A stretch of DNA of 57,497 nucleotides from Chloroflexota bacterium (GTDB lineage: Bacteria > Chloroflexota > Limnocylindria > Limnocylindrales > CSP1-4). The DNA is taken from the NCBI GenBank assembly GCA_003171255.1, contig PMYK01000049.1, positions 1 to 57,497 of the forward strand. Direction: 5' to 3'. Below the pieces are notes generated by a model. That model was not told the origin of the DNA. It saw only the letters and a program-made list of their open reading frames with translations, and made no database searches. The translations under genes were made by a program, and so were the position numbers. Of this stretch, positions 1 to 9,559 are shown piece by piece; positions within the stretch are counted from its first letter, which is position 1, and each line of letters begins with the position of its first letter.

Positions 1-2207
1 ACGTTCGTCGGCAAGAACGTATTGGAATTGACGCCGGCGTTAAAGGTGACGGCCACGCTGCTGACGGAATGACTGACCGGACCGGAGGGCGCGATAGAAA
101 CAGCCTGGAATGGGGGCAGGTTGGTCGAGGTGAAGATGGTGCCCGCGCGGCCAGTTCGGTTGGTGATGCTGCCATCGCCCCCCAAACCGCCCGAAACCGT
201 TGGAGAAGTCGGCAGGTCCACCAGGATGCCGCCGTAGGTCGCGATGCGGCCACCCCCGCCGCCACCGCCCTGATAGGCCGCGCCTCCGTTCGCCGAGATC
301 AGTCCCGAGCCGGACAGGATGCCGGCAATCAGAAAAATGCTGCCTCCAGAACCGCCTCCGCCATAAGAATTCGGCGAAGCAGCCGCGCCGTTGGCAGAAA
401 CGGAGCCATTGACCTGAAGGACCCTGCCGGCGCTCAATCGAATGAACCCCCCTCCCGCCCCTCCACTCGAGACATAACCCGCGCCGCCTCCGCTGCCAAA
501 ATCGAGCGGCTGGCTGGCCGACCCGTAGGTTCCGCCGCCCAGTCCCCCGTTCCGCCCGGCGCCGCCCGAAGCGCCATAGCCGCCCCCGCCGCCCCCGCCG
601 CTCGCGGCTGGTACGCCGTCGAGGCCGTGGGCCACGATGTTGCGGACGATCGCCAGTCGTGGAACCGTCAGGAAGCCGACTGGATTGTTGGTTACTGAGG
701 GTACGAGCTCGATGCTCTTCACATTACCGGCGCCGATGTGCTCGGCCATCGCTACCAGCGCTGGGGCGTCCTCGATCGGCATGTCGGTCCAGAAGGCACC
801 GCCGAGGGCGCTGATGAGAGAAGGCACCTTCGGCAACAGCGAGCACGGCTGAAGCTGAGCGCGAAGCGCGAGGAGCACCGACTGCTGGCGTGACATTCGA
901 CCGTAGTCCGAGTCCTGATGCCGGCTGCGAGCGTAGGCCAGAGCGGTGAGCCCGTCCATGTGCTGTTGACCGGCCTTGATGTCGATTGTGATGTCCCTGC
1001 CATCCTGGGGTCGCGAGTATTGAGTGTCCTTGATCTCGGTGGGAACGTTGATGTTGAGGCCACCGAGGGCTTCGATGAGATTCACGAAGCCCATCAGATT
1101 GATGACCACCGCGCCGTCGACATGGAGTCCGAGGTACTGGCCGATGGCGCCCTCGAGCGCCTTGAAGCCGCGCACGAAGTCGCTGCCAGTGTACGGGTAT
1201 GCCGAAGGTCGGTCGACTGCATCGCGCCACAGGGCGTTGAGGAGGTTCGGGTACGGGAAGCAGTGGCACGGAAACGCGTTCGCCGATTCGGGCGGCAGCG
1301 GTACGTTCTCCAGGTTGCGGGGAATGCCGTACATGACTGAGCGGCCCGAGGCGATATCGACCTCGAGCAGGATCATCGTGTCGGTCCGGAGGCTCCAGCG
1401 CCCGACTCCCTCATCGACTCCCACGAGCAGGACGTTGAGCTTCCCGTCTGCCGCCCACTCCGTCGGCGGGGTGTTTGGGCCGCTCACGTTCTCGACGGCG
1501 AAGATGGGGATGCCGTCGCCGGTCGTCGGCCCGGGAGTCGGCAGCAGTATCCGCGAGCCGGCCGGGCTGGGGCTCGGTGAGCCGAGGACGCCAGGCGAGC
1601 CACTCGAGCCCGGCGAGACGGACGCGGTCGCGAACGGCGAAACGTCGGGAGCATCCGTCGCGCCCGGCTGATCGATCAGCGGGGCGGCAGTCTCGCCGGA
1701 AGCAAGGTTGCCGTTGCCCCCGAACCACCCGGGAGCATCGGGATTGAACACCGAGGTGAGGGTGTCGCGGTAGGCGACGTCGACCGCGCCGAAGGCAAGG
1801 TGCGTGCCTATCGCGGCCACCATTACCGCCCCGAGGACGAGTGCCGTCACCGGCAGCCTGACCACGGTCGCCGGCTTCTTCGTCTGTACCTTCGCCGCGA
1901 TGGGGATCCCGCCCGGCCCCGCTTTCGCGACCACGTAGGCATCGGCGATGGCCCACAGCCGGTAGAGCAGGATCACAATGTCGACGAGCAGAAACGACGT
2001 CAGGGCATTCTCGGAGAAGAGCCAATCGAAGATCTGGTGTCTGGCAAAGACGAAGACGCCGACCACTCCGATCGCCACGACAAGCGCGGGAACGGCCACC
2101 ACCAGGCCGCGCCGGGGTTTGCCTGCTGCCATCTGACCCAGGCCCGGAAAGAGAAACGACAGGAATGCGGCCGCGGCTGGGGTCTGCAACAGGGACCGAT
2201 TGAGCAT
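1..2207 (-). CDS. LCP (LytR-CpsA-Psr) family protein with C-terminal glycine-rich and Ig-like surface region (3' end truncated by window edge)
   Basis: Manual translation of the minus strand from ATG at 2207 gives MLNRSLLQTPAAAAFLSFLFPGLGQ..., then LCP motifs (LNVLLVGVDEGVGRWSLRTDTMILLEVD, YARSRHQDSDYGRMSRQQSVLLALRAQL). It continues without a stop into GVPAASGGGGGGGYGASGGAGRNGGLGGG...SANGGAAYQGGGGGGGRIATYGG...GPVSHSVSSVAVTFNAGVNSNTFLPTN. Not in the ORF track because it runs off the edge. Confidence 0.85.
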   Translation of the reverse strand, partial: MLNRSLLQTPAAAAFLSFLFPGLGQMAAGKPRRGLVVAVPALVVAIGVVGVFVFARHQIFDWLFSENALTSFLLVDIVILLYRLWAIADAYVVAKAGPGGIPIAAKVQTKKPATVVRLPVTALVLGAVMVAAIGTHLAFGAVDVAYRDTLTSVFNPDAPGWFGGNGNLASGETAAPLIDQPGATDAPDVSPFATASVSPGSSGSPGVLGSPSPSPAGSRILLPTPGPTTGDGIPIFAVENVSGPNTPPTEWAADGKLNVLLVGVDEGVGRWSLRTDTMILLEVDIASGRSVMYGIPRNLENVPLPPESANAFPCHCFPYPNLLNALWRDAVDRPSAYPYTGSDFVRGFKALEGAIGQYLGLHVDGAVVINLMGFVNLIEALGGLNINVPTEIKDTQYSRPQDGRDITIDIKAGQQHMDGLTALAYARSRHQDSDYGRMSRQQSVLLALRAQLQPCSLLPKVPSLISALGGAFWTDMPIEDAPALVAMAEHIGAGNVKSIELVPSVTNNPVGFLTVPRLAIVRNIVAHGLDGVPAASGGGGGGGYGASGGAGRNGGLGGGTYGSASQPLDFGSGGGAGYVSSGGAGGGFIRLSAGRVLQVNGSVSANGAAASPNSYGGGGSGGSIFLIAGILSGSGLISANGGAAYQGGGGGGGRIATYGGILVDLPTSPTVSGGLGGDGSITNRTGRAGTIFTSTNLPPFQAVSIAPSGPVSHSVSSVAVTFNAGVNSNTFLPTN

Positions 2208-2361
2208 CCGTTCAATCCTCGCGTCGGGCGCCCGAACGGGCTCTCGGGGCCCAGCCGCCGACCGGCCGGGCCCAGGTACTATGCACGAATTCGGCGACCA
2301 AGGCCAAGTCGGGCGACTTCGGGGGCGATGCGGACGCCATCCCGATTGGCCCAGAAGGCGC

Positions 2362-2958
2362 TCAGAACCAGACCACTCCCCCTGCTGTGGCCATGCCGAC
2401 AAGGAGCGCCGCGAGGAGCCAAACCCCGACCACGACCGAGGCGATTGCGTGCCGGTAGCGCGCCGGCAGAACCCTCCGCGCCGTGGCGCCGGGCAGACGG
2501 CCGGCCGAGGCGCGGGCGGCCACTAGTGGCCCGATGGCATCGCCTCCGCGACTAACGGCGACGAGGGCAGCGTTGAACCCGAGGCGCAGATCTCGTTCGA
2601 TCCTGGATGCGCTCTTGCCAAACCCTGAGGCGGCATCGACGGTAGCCGGCCCCCCGCCCTTGGCTCGCCAACCGGCCGTGCTGACGAGGTCAAGCTCCAC
2701 CAACACCTCCTGGGCGGGCCAGCGGCGACGGCTGCGCACGACCACGAGGGCCTGTATCAACGGCCACGGCAGAAGGGCGACCAGGGCCAGCTGGAGAACC
2801 GTAAGGCCGAGCCCGAACCCTGCCAGGAAGGCCAGGCACTGGGCGGCGACGACGACCAGCCAGATGCGGCTCGAACCGAAAGCGACCCGGTACAAGGCCT
2901 CGTTGGCGTCGGGCCTGGCCGAGTCCTCGCCAATGGCATAGGCCCCGGATCCGGTCAT
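2362..2958 (-). CDS. hypothetical membrane protein (two hydrophobic regions), coupled to dnaE
   Basis: In-frame start MTGSGAYAIGEDSARPD at 2958 inside ORF 2362..3609; ATGA overlap with the dnaE stop at 2955. Hydrophobic segments IWLVVVAAQCLAFLAGFGLGLTVLQLALVALL and AIASVVVGVWLLAALLVGMATAGG. Confidence 0.7.
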   Translation of the reverse strand: MTGSGAYAIGEDSARPDANEALYRVAFGSSRIWLVVVAAQCLAFLAGFGLGLTVLQLALVALLPWPLIQALVVVRSRRRWPAQEVLVELDLVSTAGWRAKGGGPATVDAASGFGKSASRIERDLRLGFNAALVAVSRGGDAIGPLVAARASAGRLPGATARRVLPARYRHAIASVVVGVWLLAALLVGMATAGGVVWF

Positions 2959-5900
2959 TGCCGACCCGGCGTCGAGAGATCCAGGCGAACCAGGCCCTCG
3001 CCCAGGTGGCGCTGGACCTCGGCCAGGAGCTCGGTGTCGTAGGCGACGCCGCCGCGCACCTCCATCGGCAGCGTGGCACCACCGGTGTGGGGCAGATGGA
3101 ACACCACTCGTGTGGCCCCGGGCCGATCCTTGAGCATCGCCCGCAATGCCTCCATTGCCTGCACGATCCTGGCCGTGTCGGCGCCTCGCGTGAAACGCAC
3201 GTTCAGGATGCTCGACGCGAGCGCTTCGGTGGGCGTCGTTGGCGCGCCGGAGGCACGGGCCGCAACGGCCCGCGCTTCGTCGGGGAGCGGCGGTTCCTCG
3301 CGCTCGGGCGCAAGCGCCGCCATGTCGTCGGGGCCGGGCATGGCGGAGAGCGGCTCCAACGGCGGCATCGAGGCGAGCTCGACCGCCGCGAATCCGGGAG
3401 TGGCGGCGACAACGGTCGTCACTCCCCCGCCACGAAGCGGCGAAACGCGAACCCGCGGGGCGGGCGGTGACGACGCAACGGGCGCTTCGCGGAGCGGGTC
3501 CGCCTGGACGGGAGCAACGGGCGGGGGCCGGGTGGTCGACACGGCCGAGGCCGCGGCCGCTGGCGGCGAGCCCGGCTTGCCATAGCCGTTGCCGGCTCCA
3601 CTCCCCCATCGCCGACCGCCTCTACCACGCTCACCGGCGGCGAACTCCTCGGCAATCGTCGCGGGTCCGCGAGTCACGGCGTCTTCCCAGACCCAGACCG
3701 CGTCGGCCAGCAGCGATGCCTCATCGCCCCGGTGGTCGACCCGCCCGGCCACCAGCAGGATCGTGCCCTCGGCGAACGTTCCGCCGTTCGTCACGTACAT
3801 GCGAGGGAAGACGACCACTTCCAGCGTGCCCTGGAGATCCTCGAACGTGGCGACGGCCATAGTCTCCTTGTTGCGGGTGACGACCGTTCGGACGCCCGTC
3901 ACGATGCCGCCCATCACCACGCGCTGGCCGTCGAGCGACTCGTCCTTGAGATCGCCCGAGTAGGCCGTGACGTACTGCGCGATCTGCTCGGAGATTGCGC
4001 CGAGTGGATGCTCGGACAGGTACAGCCCGAGCAGCTCCTTCTCCCAGCCCAGCCGCTCGCGCGGCAGTGCCTCGGGAACCGCCGGCAGCGGCCGCTCCAG
4101 CGCCTCCGGCGAGGATCCCAGGTCGAACAACGATGTCTGCCCGCTCGTTCGGTCGCGCTGGGCGGCCTGGCCGGTGGCCGTCGCATCGTCGAGCGCCGCG
4201 AGCAGCTGCGCCGCGTGCCCAAACCGGCTCATCGCCCCAACCTTCACGAGCGACTCGAGAACGCGCTTGTTGGCGAGTCGTAGATCCACCCGGCAGCAGA
4301 AGTCGGCCAGTGAGCGAAATCCGCCGTCGGCCTCCCGCGCGGTGATGATCGATTCGATGGCGCCTTCGCCGACGTTCTTGACCGCCAGGAGCCCGAACCG
4401 GATCGCGTCGTCCTCGACAGTGAACTCGACGAACGAGCGGTGGACGTCCGGAGGCCGGACCTCGATCCCAAGGCGCCGGCATTCGGCGACCGCGGCAGCG
4501 ACCTTCTCCTCGTTGTCCCGGAAGGCCGTCAGCACCGACGTCATGTAGTCGACCGTGTAGTTCGCCTTCAGGTAGGCCGTCTGGTAGGCGATAAGGCCGT
4601 AGCAGGTGGCGTGGGCCTTGTTGAAGCCGTACCGCTCGAACGGCTGGAAGGCGGCGAAGACGGCATCGATGACCTGCGGCTTGACGCCCCGCTCGGCCGC
4701 CTGGCGGACGAACTTCTCGCGCATCTGGCGCATAAGCGCGGCCTTCTTCTTGCGGATGGCGTAGCCGAGCATGTCGGCCTCGGGCCCGGTAAAGCCGGCG
4801 AGGGCGGTAGAAGCCGACATGATGTCTTCCTGGTAAACGAAGACACCGTAGGTTCGGTTGAGGTAAGGCTCGAGGAGCGGGTGAAGGTAGGTGACCTTCT
4901 CCTCGCCGTGTTTGCGCCTGATGTACGAGGGGATGTTGTCCATCGGGCCGGGCCGATAGAGGGCCACCATCGCCGCCAGATCGAAGACGCTCGACGGCTG
5001 GAGCTCGCGGATGTAGCGCCGCATCCCGGCCGACTCGAGCTGGAAGACGCCGGTCGTCTCGCCCGAAGCCAGCAGGTCGAACGTCTTCTTGTCGTCCAGC
5101 GGGATCCGGTCGAGGTCGATCTCCTCGCCGCGGTGGGCCCGAATGAGATCTACCGCAACCCGCAGGATGGTCAGGTTCGAGAGGCCCAGGAAGTCGAACT
5201 TGAGCAGTCCCAGCGTGTCGACGGCATGCATCTCGTACTGGGTCATGACCGCGTCGGAGTTAGTGGCTCGCTGCAGCGGCATCAGCTCGGTCAGCGGCTC
5301 GCGGCTGATGACGACGCCGGCGGCGTGCGTGGAGGCGTTGCGAGCCACGCCCTCGAGCTGCTTGGCGAACTCGATGACGCGGTGGACGGCCGGCTCGTTC
5401 TGATACATCTCCTTGAGCGGCGGGCTCGTCTCGATCGCCTCGACGAGGGTGATGCCGAGCTGGTTCGGGACGGCCTTGGAAATCCGGTCGCCCTCGCCGT
5501 AGGTCATGCCGACGACGCGGGCCACGTCGCGAATGGCGGCCCGGGCGAGCATCGTGCCGAAGGTGATGATCTGGGCGACGTGGTCGGCGCCGTACTTGCG
5601 GCTGACGTAGTTGATGACTTCCTCGCGCCGGCCGTCCTCGAAGTCGACGTCGATATCGGGCATCGTCACGCGGTCCGGATTGAGGAACCGCTCGAACGGC
5701 AGCTGGTAGTGGATCGGGTCGACCGGCGTGATACCGAGGGTGTAGGTGACGATTGATCCAGGCGCCGAGCCGCGGACGGTGATGGCGATGCGCTGGTCGC
5801 GGGCGAACTTGGTGAAATCCGCGACGATCAGGAAGTAGCCGGCGTAGCCCATCCTGCAGATGACGTCGAGCTCGTAGTCGAGGCGGGTCTGGAGTTCCGG

Positions 5901-6854
5901 AGTGACCTCGCCGTAGCGACGGGCCAGGCCGACCTGGCACTCCTTGCGCAGCCAGCTCTCGATGGTCTCGCCCTCGGGTACCGGGAAGCTCGGGATCCGG
6001 AGCTGTCCGAACGGCAGCTTCATCTCGACCATTTCTGCGATGGTGCGTGTCTGTCGGATGGCGTCGAGATTGTCGGGGAAGAGCGCCGCCATCTCGGCCG
6101 CCGACTTCAGGTAGAACTCGTTCGACTCGAAGCGCATCCGCCCCGGCGTGTCGAGGCTGCTGCCCGTTCCGACGCACAGCAGGACGTCGTGGGCTTCGTG
6201 CTGCTCGCGGCGGACGTAGTGCAGGTCGTTGGTGACGACGTGCTGCAGGCCGACTTCCGGTCCGAGTCGCAGGAGCTGTTCGTTGAGGCGGCGCTGGAGT
6301 GGGATGCCGTGGTCCTGCAGCTCCAGAAAGAAGCGATCCTTGCCGAAGATGTCGCCGTACTCGCCGGCGAGCTTGCGGGCCAGCTCCCAGTCGTCGACTT
6401 CCAGCGCCTTGGGGATCTCACCGCCCAGGCAGGCGCTCAGGCCGATCAGGCCTTTCGAGTGCTTGGCGAGGTGCTCGCGGTCGATGCGAGGCTTGTAGTA
6501 GTAGCCGTCCAGGTGGGCGTCGGTGATCAGGCGGCAGAGGTTCTGGTAGCCCTGCCAATTCTCGGCCAGCAGGACGAGATGGAAGGGCTGGCTGTCGGCC
6601 TTGCCTTCCTTGTCGCGCATGCTTCGGCGGGCGACGTAGGTCTCGACCCCGACGATGGGCTTCATGCCCTTGGCCGCTACCGCCTGGACGAACGCTACCG
6701 CTCCGTACAGGGCACCGTGGTCGGTGATCGCCATTGCATCGAAGCCGAGCTGGGAGCCCTGTTCGGCAAGCTCGTTGATGCGTCCGAGCCCGTCCAGCAG
6801 GCTGAACTCGGAGTGGAGGTGCAGGTGGACGAAGTCATTCGGAGCGACGGTCAC
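2955..6854 (-). CDS. dnaE: DNA polymerase III subunit alpha
   Basis: 1299 aa; PHP domain HLHLHSEFSLLDGLGRI/AITDHGALYG, PDIDVDFEDGRREEVINYV, GYFLIVADF, HAAGVVIS, FNKAHATCYGLIAYQTAYLKANY. Confidence 0.97.
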   Translation of the reverse strand: MTVAPNDFVHLHLHSEFSLLDGLGRINELAEQGSQLGFDAMAITDHGALYGAVAFVQAVAAKGMKPIVGVETYVARRSMRDKEGKADSQPFHLVLLAENWQGYQNLCRLITDAHLDGYYYKPRIDREHLAKHSKGLIGLSACLGGEIPKALEVDDWELARKLAGEYGDIFGKDRFFLELQDHGIPLQRRLNEQLLRLGPEVGLQHVVTNDLHYVRREQHEAHDVLLCVGTGSSLDTPGRMRFESNEFYLKSAAEMAALFPDNLDAIRQTRTIAEMVEMKLPFGQLRIPSFPVPEGETIESWLRKECQVGLARRYGEVTPELQTRLDYELDVICRMGYAGYFLIVADFTKFARDQRIAITVRGSAPGSIVTYTLGITPVDPIHYQLPFERFLNPDRVTMPDIDVDFEDGRREEVINYVSRKYGADHVAQIITFGTMLARAAIRDVARVVGMTYGEGDRISKAVPNQLGITLVEAIETSPPLKEMYQNEPAVHRVIEFAKQLEGVARNASTHAAGVVISREPLTELMPLQRATNSDAVMTQYEMHAVDTLGLLKFDFLGLSNLTILRVAVDLIRAHRGEEIDLDRIPLDDKKTFDLLASGETTGVFQLESAGMRRYIRELQPSSVFDLAAMVALYRPGPMDNIPSYIRRKHGEEKVTYLHPLLEPYLNRTYGVFVYQEDIMSASTALAGFTGPEADMLGYAIRKKKAALMRQMREKFVRQAAERGVKPQVIDAVFAAFQPFERYGFNKAHATCYGLIAYQTAYLKANYTVDYMTSVLTAFRDNEEKVAAAVAECRRLGIEVRPPDVHRSFVEFTVEDDAIRFGLLAVKNVGEGAIESIITAREADGGFRSLADFCCRVDLRLANKRVLESLVKVGAMSRFGHAAQLLAALDDATATGQAAQRDRTSGQTSLFDLGSSPEALERPLPAVPEALPRERLGWEKELLGLYLSEHPLGAISEQIAQYVTAYSGDLKDESLDGQRVVMGGIVTGVRTVVTRNKETMAVATFEDLQGTLEVVVFPRMYVTNGGTFAEGTILLVAGRVDHRGDEASLLADAVWVWEDAVTRGPATIAEEFAAGERGRGGRRWGSGAGNGYGKPGSPPAAAASAVSTTRPPPVAPVQADPLREAPVASSPPAPRVRVSPLRGGGVTTVVAATPGFAAVELASMPPLEPLSAMPGPDDMAALAPEREEPPLPDEARAVAARASGAPTTPTEALASSILNVRFTRGADTARIVQAMEALRAMLKDRPGATRVVFHLPHTGGATLPMEVRGGVAYDTELLAEVQRHLGEGLVRLDLSTPGRQ

Positions 6855-7035
6855 GGGGGCTAAGGGTACCGCGTCGGGGGGCGTCGGGGAGCGACCGACG
6901 CTGATCTGGTGCGCGCGGCAAAGCGCACCTGGCTGCCGGCCTCCGCGAGGAGGGCTCGGACGCCGTCAGCCAGGCCGGGACCGAGCCTGGGGCCATGAAT
7001 CTGGAGCCATTTCTCCAACTGCTCACCCGCTTCAG

Positions 7036-7124
7036 TGGCACGGCGACCGGTGGCACGGCGCCCGGTGGCACGGCGCCCGGTGGCACGGCGACCGGTAGCA
7101 CGGCGACCGGTAGCACGGCGCCCC
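7036..7124. repeat. 15-bp minisatellite, about 6 copies (tggcacggcg[a/c]ccgg)
   Basis: Read directly: units at 7036, 7051, 7066, 7081, 7096 and a partial unit at 7111, with A/C and G/A variants; lies between dnaE and the S51-like gene. Confidence 0.95.
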
Positions 7125-7167
7125 CGTCGGACCGGGCGGTGTGCTCTCCCTCGCCGGCGCCCCTCCC

Positions 7168-8463
7168 TCAGCCGACCGGCGCCGCCGGCCGAAGCTCCCA
7201 GGTCGTGCCGGCCGGGGTGTCGTGGAGCTCGATGCCGGCGGCCAGGAGACGATCGCGGATTGCGTCCGCGGCGGCCCAGTCGCGAGCCTCGCGGGCGCGG
7301 ACCCGCTCGGCCAGCAGTGCATCAACGAATGGGCCGATCAGCTCGGCCGGATCGCGCGAGCCCTCGACCGCCAGCTCGCCCAGGCAGACGACGGCGGCCC
7401 TCAAAGCGGACCGGGCCGAAGCCAACGCATCGGACTGATCGGTGTCGTGCGACCAGGCCTGGATTGTCTCCTCGAGGGCGAGGATGGCCCGGACCGCGGC
7501 CGGGACGTCGCACTCCTCGAGCGAGACGCTGAACGTGGCTTCCAGGCGAGCCACCTCATCCCGCAGCGGGGCCTGTGTGGGGGCGGTGGCTATGACCGGC
7601 ACGCCGACCGTGCCATCGGCCGCATCGGCCGCACCGGCCGCACCGGATGCCGAGACATGCCCACGGCGATGCGCGGCCGCCAGTTCGGCGATCGGCAGCT
7701 GGGACCCCGCCGGGTAGACCGTGCTCCGTCCGTCCTTGCGCACCGTGACCACCCCCAAACCAAGCACGCTCGCCGACCCTGCTTCGAGATCAAGCACGAG
7801 CGCCGTGTGGCCGTCGACGCCGAGAATAAAGATGTCCGGTGGCAGTTCCGCCTCCAGCACCTCGAGGCGGCGCTCGCCGAGATAGCAGAAGCGCGTGTCG
7901 TGGGTGCCACCCTCGGCATTGTCGTAGTGGGGCACGACCGCGACCGGCAGGCCGAGCGGCGTGAGCAGATCCAGCCCGTCGAGCCAGCGCGGCGCCTCGC
8001 CGACTTTGTAGATCTCGTAGACGGGGATCGTGTACCGGCCAAGAGTCAGCGCAGCCGCGCTCGCCATCGTCACTGCCCCGCCCTGCGCCAGCTTTCGGGC
8101 AAGCAGGCTCGGGATCTCCGACCCGGCCCATTGCCGCAGCGCGTAGGAAGGACTGCCCGGTCCGGTGAACACGAGTCGAGCGTCGCGGATCCGGACCAGC
8201 GCCGTCTCGCGGCTGAGCGGATCGGCATCGGCCGACCGAAACGAGGCGACGGAAAACGGCGCGCCGACTGTCGTTCGGAAGTAGTCGACCGTCCGGGCGG
8301 TTATGTCGTCGGCGTTCTCCTGGAAGCCGTAGGGCGTGTCGAGTACGACCGCCGGAACCGGCCGCTCTCCCAACCGATCGAGGATTGCGCGGTGGACACG
8401 GGCCATGGTGGGCGTGGTCTCGCCCGAGCCCATGATCGTGAGGATCCGCGGCAGCGCCGTCAT
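7168..8463 (-). CDS. peptidase S51/cyanophycinase-like domain fused to cysteinyl-tRNA synthetase C-terminal (DALR + CysS_C-like) region
   Basis: N-term [22 protein letters not shown]...[12 protein letters not shown]...[16 protein letters not shown]-term 130 aa ...[46 protein letters not shown], the classic CysRS C-terminus pattern. Start taken as MTALPRI. Confidence 0.75.
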   Translation of the reverse strand: MTALPRILTIMGSGETTPTMARVHRAILDRLGERPVPAVVLDTPYGFQENADDITARTVDYFRTTVGAPFSVASFRSADADPLSRETALVRIRDARLVFTGPGSPSYALRQWAGSEIPSLLARKLAQGGAVTMASAAALTLGRYTIPVYEIYKVGEAPRWLDGLDLLTPLGLPVAVVPHYDNAEGGTHDTRFCYLGERRLEVLEAELPPDIFILGVDGHTALVLDLEAGSASVLGLGVVTVRKDGRSTVYPAGSQLPIAELAAAHRRGHVSASGAAGAADAADGTVGVPVIATAPTQAPLRDEVARLEATFSVSLEECDVPAAVRAILALEETIQAWSHDTDQSDALASARSALRAAVVCLGELAVEGSRDPAELIGPFVDALLAERVRAREARDWAAADAIRDRLLAAGIELHDTPAGTTWELRPAAPVG

Positions 8464-8494
8464 CGCCCCTGGCCTCCCCACGCGCCAACGAGTC

Positions 8495-9433
8495 TCACGA
8501 AACCAGCGGCCCGGTGAAGAGTCCATCGCGGTCGGCCGCGATGATCGCCTCCGTCAGCTCGTCCGGATGCTGCGCGTGGATGTCGTGATCGCCCTTGAAC
8601 CAGTTGACTCGGACGGCGACACCAGACGATCCGGCCGCCGCCATCGCCGCCTCCGATCCGGCACGCTTCGCCTTCGTCCAATCGCTCTCGCCCCCATCGA
8701 CCGGCACGATCAGGGCCGGCACTCGCAGAGACCGCCACAGATCGGCCGTCCGCTGGCCCCACATCGCCTCGAGGATCGCCTTGTGATGATCGCGCGACAG
8801 CCAGGGCGCGATGGTTCGATCCGGCCGGATCTCGAAGTTGGCGAGCGAGCCTTCGATGCCCTCGGCGGTCCAGTCCGCATGAGCCGAGCGGAAGTAGCCC
8901 TCAACCGAGTCGAGCGGCATGCCCACGAGCTGCGGCGGGGCGAGCCGCTCCCAGCAGATCTCCCAGGTCGGAAAGGCGTCGCGCAGGTCCGTCAACCCGC
9001 CATCGACCAGGACGATCCCGCGCGTCAGGTCCGGGTGACGAACCGCATAGTCCAGGACCACGCTTGCGCCCCAGGACTGTCCGACCAGGATCGGTCGCTC
9101 GAAGCCCGGCCCCAATGAGCCGATGAGCGCCCGCAGGTCCTCGGCGATCGTGGCGAAGTCGTAGCCGCTGTCGGGCTTGTCGGAGTGGCCGTGGCCGCGC
9201 AGGTCGACCGCAGTGGAGCGGCGCCCCGCTTCGGCCAGATGCCTCGCGACCCCGTCCCACAGCCGCGCGTTCGAGGCCAGGCCATGGACGAGCACAAAGG
9301 GCGCTCCGGACGCGAGGGCGGCCTCGATCGGCGGGTTCCAGCGTAGGACGCGCAGCTCGATCCCACCGTCCACCTCAAGCCGCTCGTCGACGGGTTCTAG
9401 CCTGCTGCTCACGTCTGCCTCCTCTTGGGCCAT
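8495..9433 (-). CDS. alpha/beta hydrolase
   Basis: [14 protein letters not shown]...[42 protein letters not shown]...[17 protein letters not shown]...[13 protein letters not shown]; nucleophile elbow GQSWG. Confidence 0.9.
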   Translation of the reverse strand: MAQEEADVSSRLEPVDERLEVDGGIELRVLRWNPPIEAALASGAPFVLVHGLASNARLWDGVARHLAEAGRRSTAVDLRGHGHSDKPDSGYDFATIAEDLRALIGSLGPGFERPILVGQSWGASVVLDYAVRHPDLTRGIVLVDGGLTDLRDAFPTWEICWERLAPPQLVGMPLDSVEGYFRSAHADWTAEGIEGSLANFEIRPDRTIAPWLSRDHHKAILEAMWGQRTADLWRSLRVPALIVPVDGGESDWTKAKRAGSEAAMAAAGSSGVAVRVNWFKGDHDIHAQHPDELTEAIIAADRDGLFTGPLVS

Positions 9434-9559
9434 CCTAGTCCAGGAGGCAAGTCTGGCTCCTCCGCCTCGGCCCGACAGAGCGCGCCATCCTGGTCCCGAC
9501 GAGCGGGCCACTTCTCGCGCCACCGAGCCGGTGGTCGAGACCCCTACAATTCGGCAACG

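Noticed and set aside
4440-5756. 438-aa plus-strand ORF opposite dnaE
   Set aside because: Antisense shadow of a strongly conserved gene in high-GC DNA; sequence is low-information V/D/L/R-rich with no recognisable domain.
7036-7124. Tandem repeats considered as a CRISPR array
   Set aside because: 15-bp units are directly adjacent with no unique spacers and no cas genes are present; it is a minisatellite.
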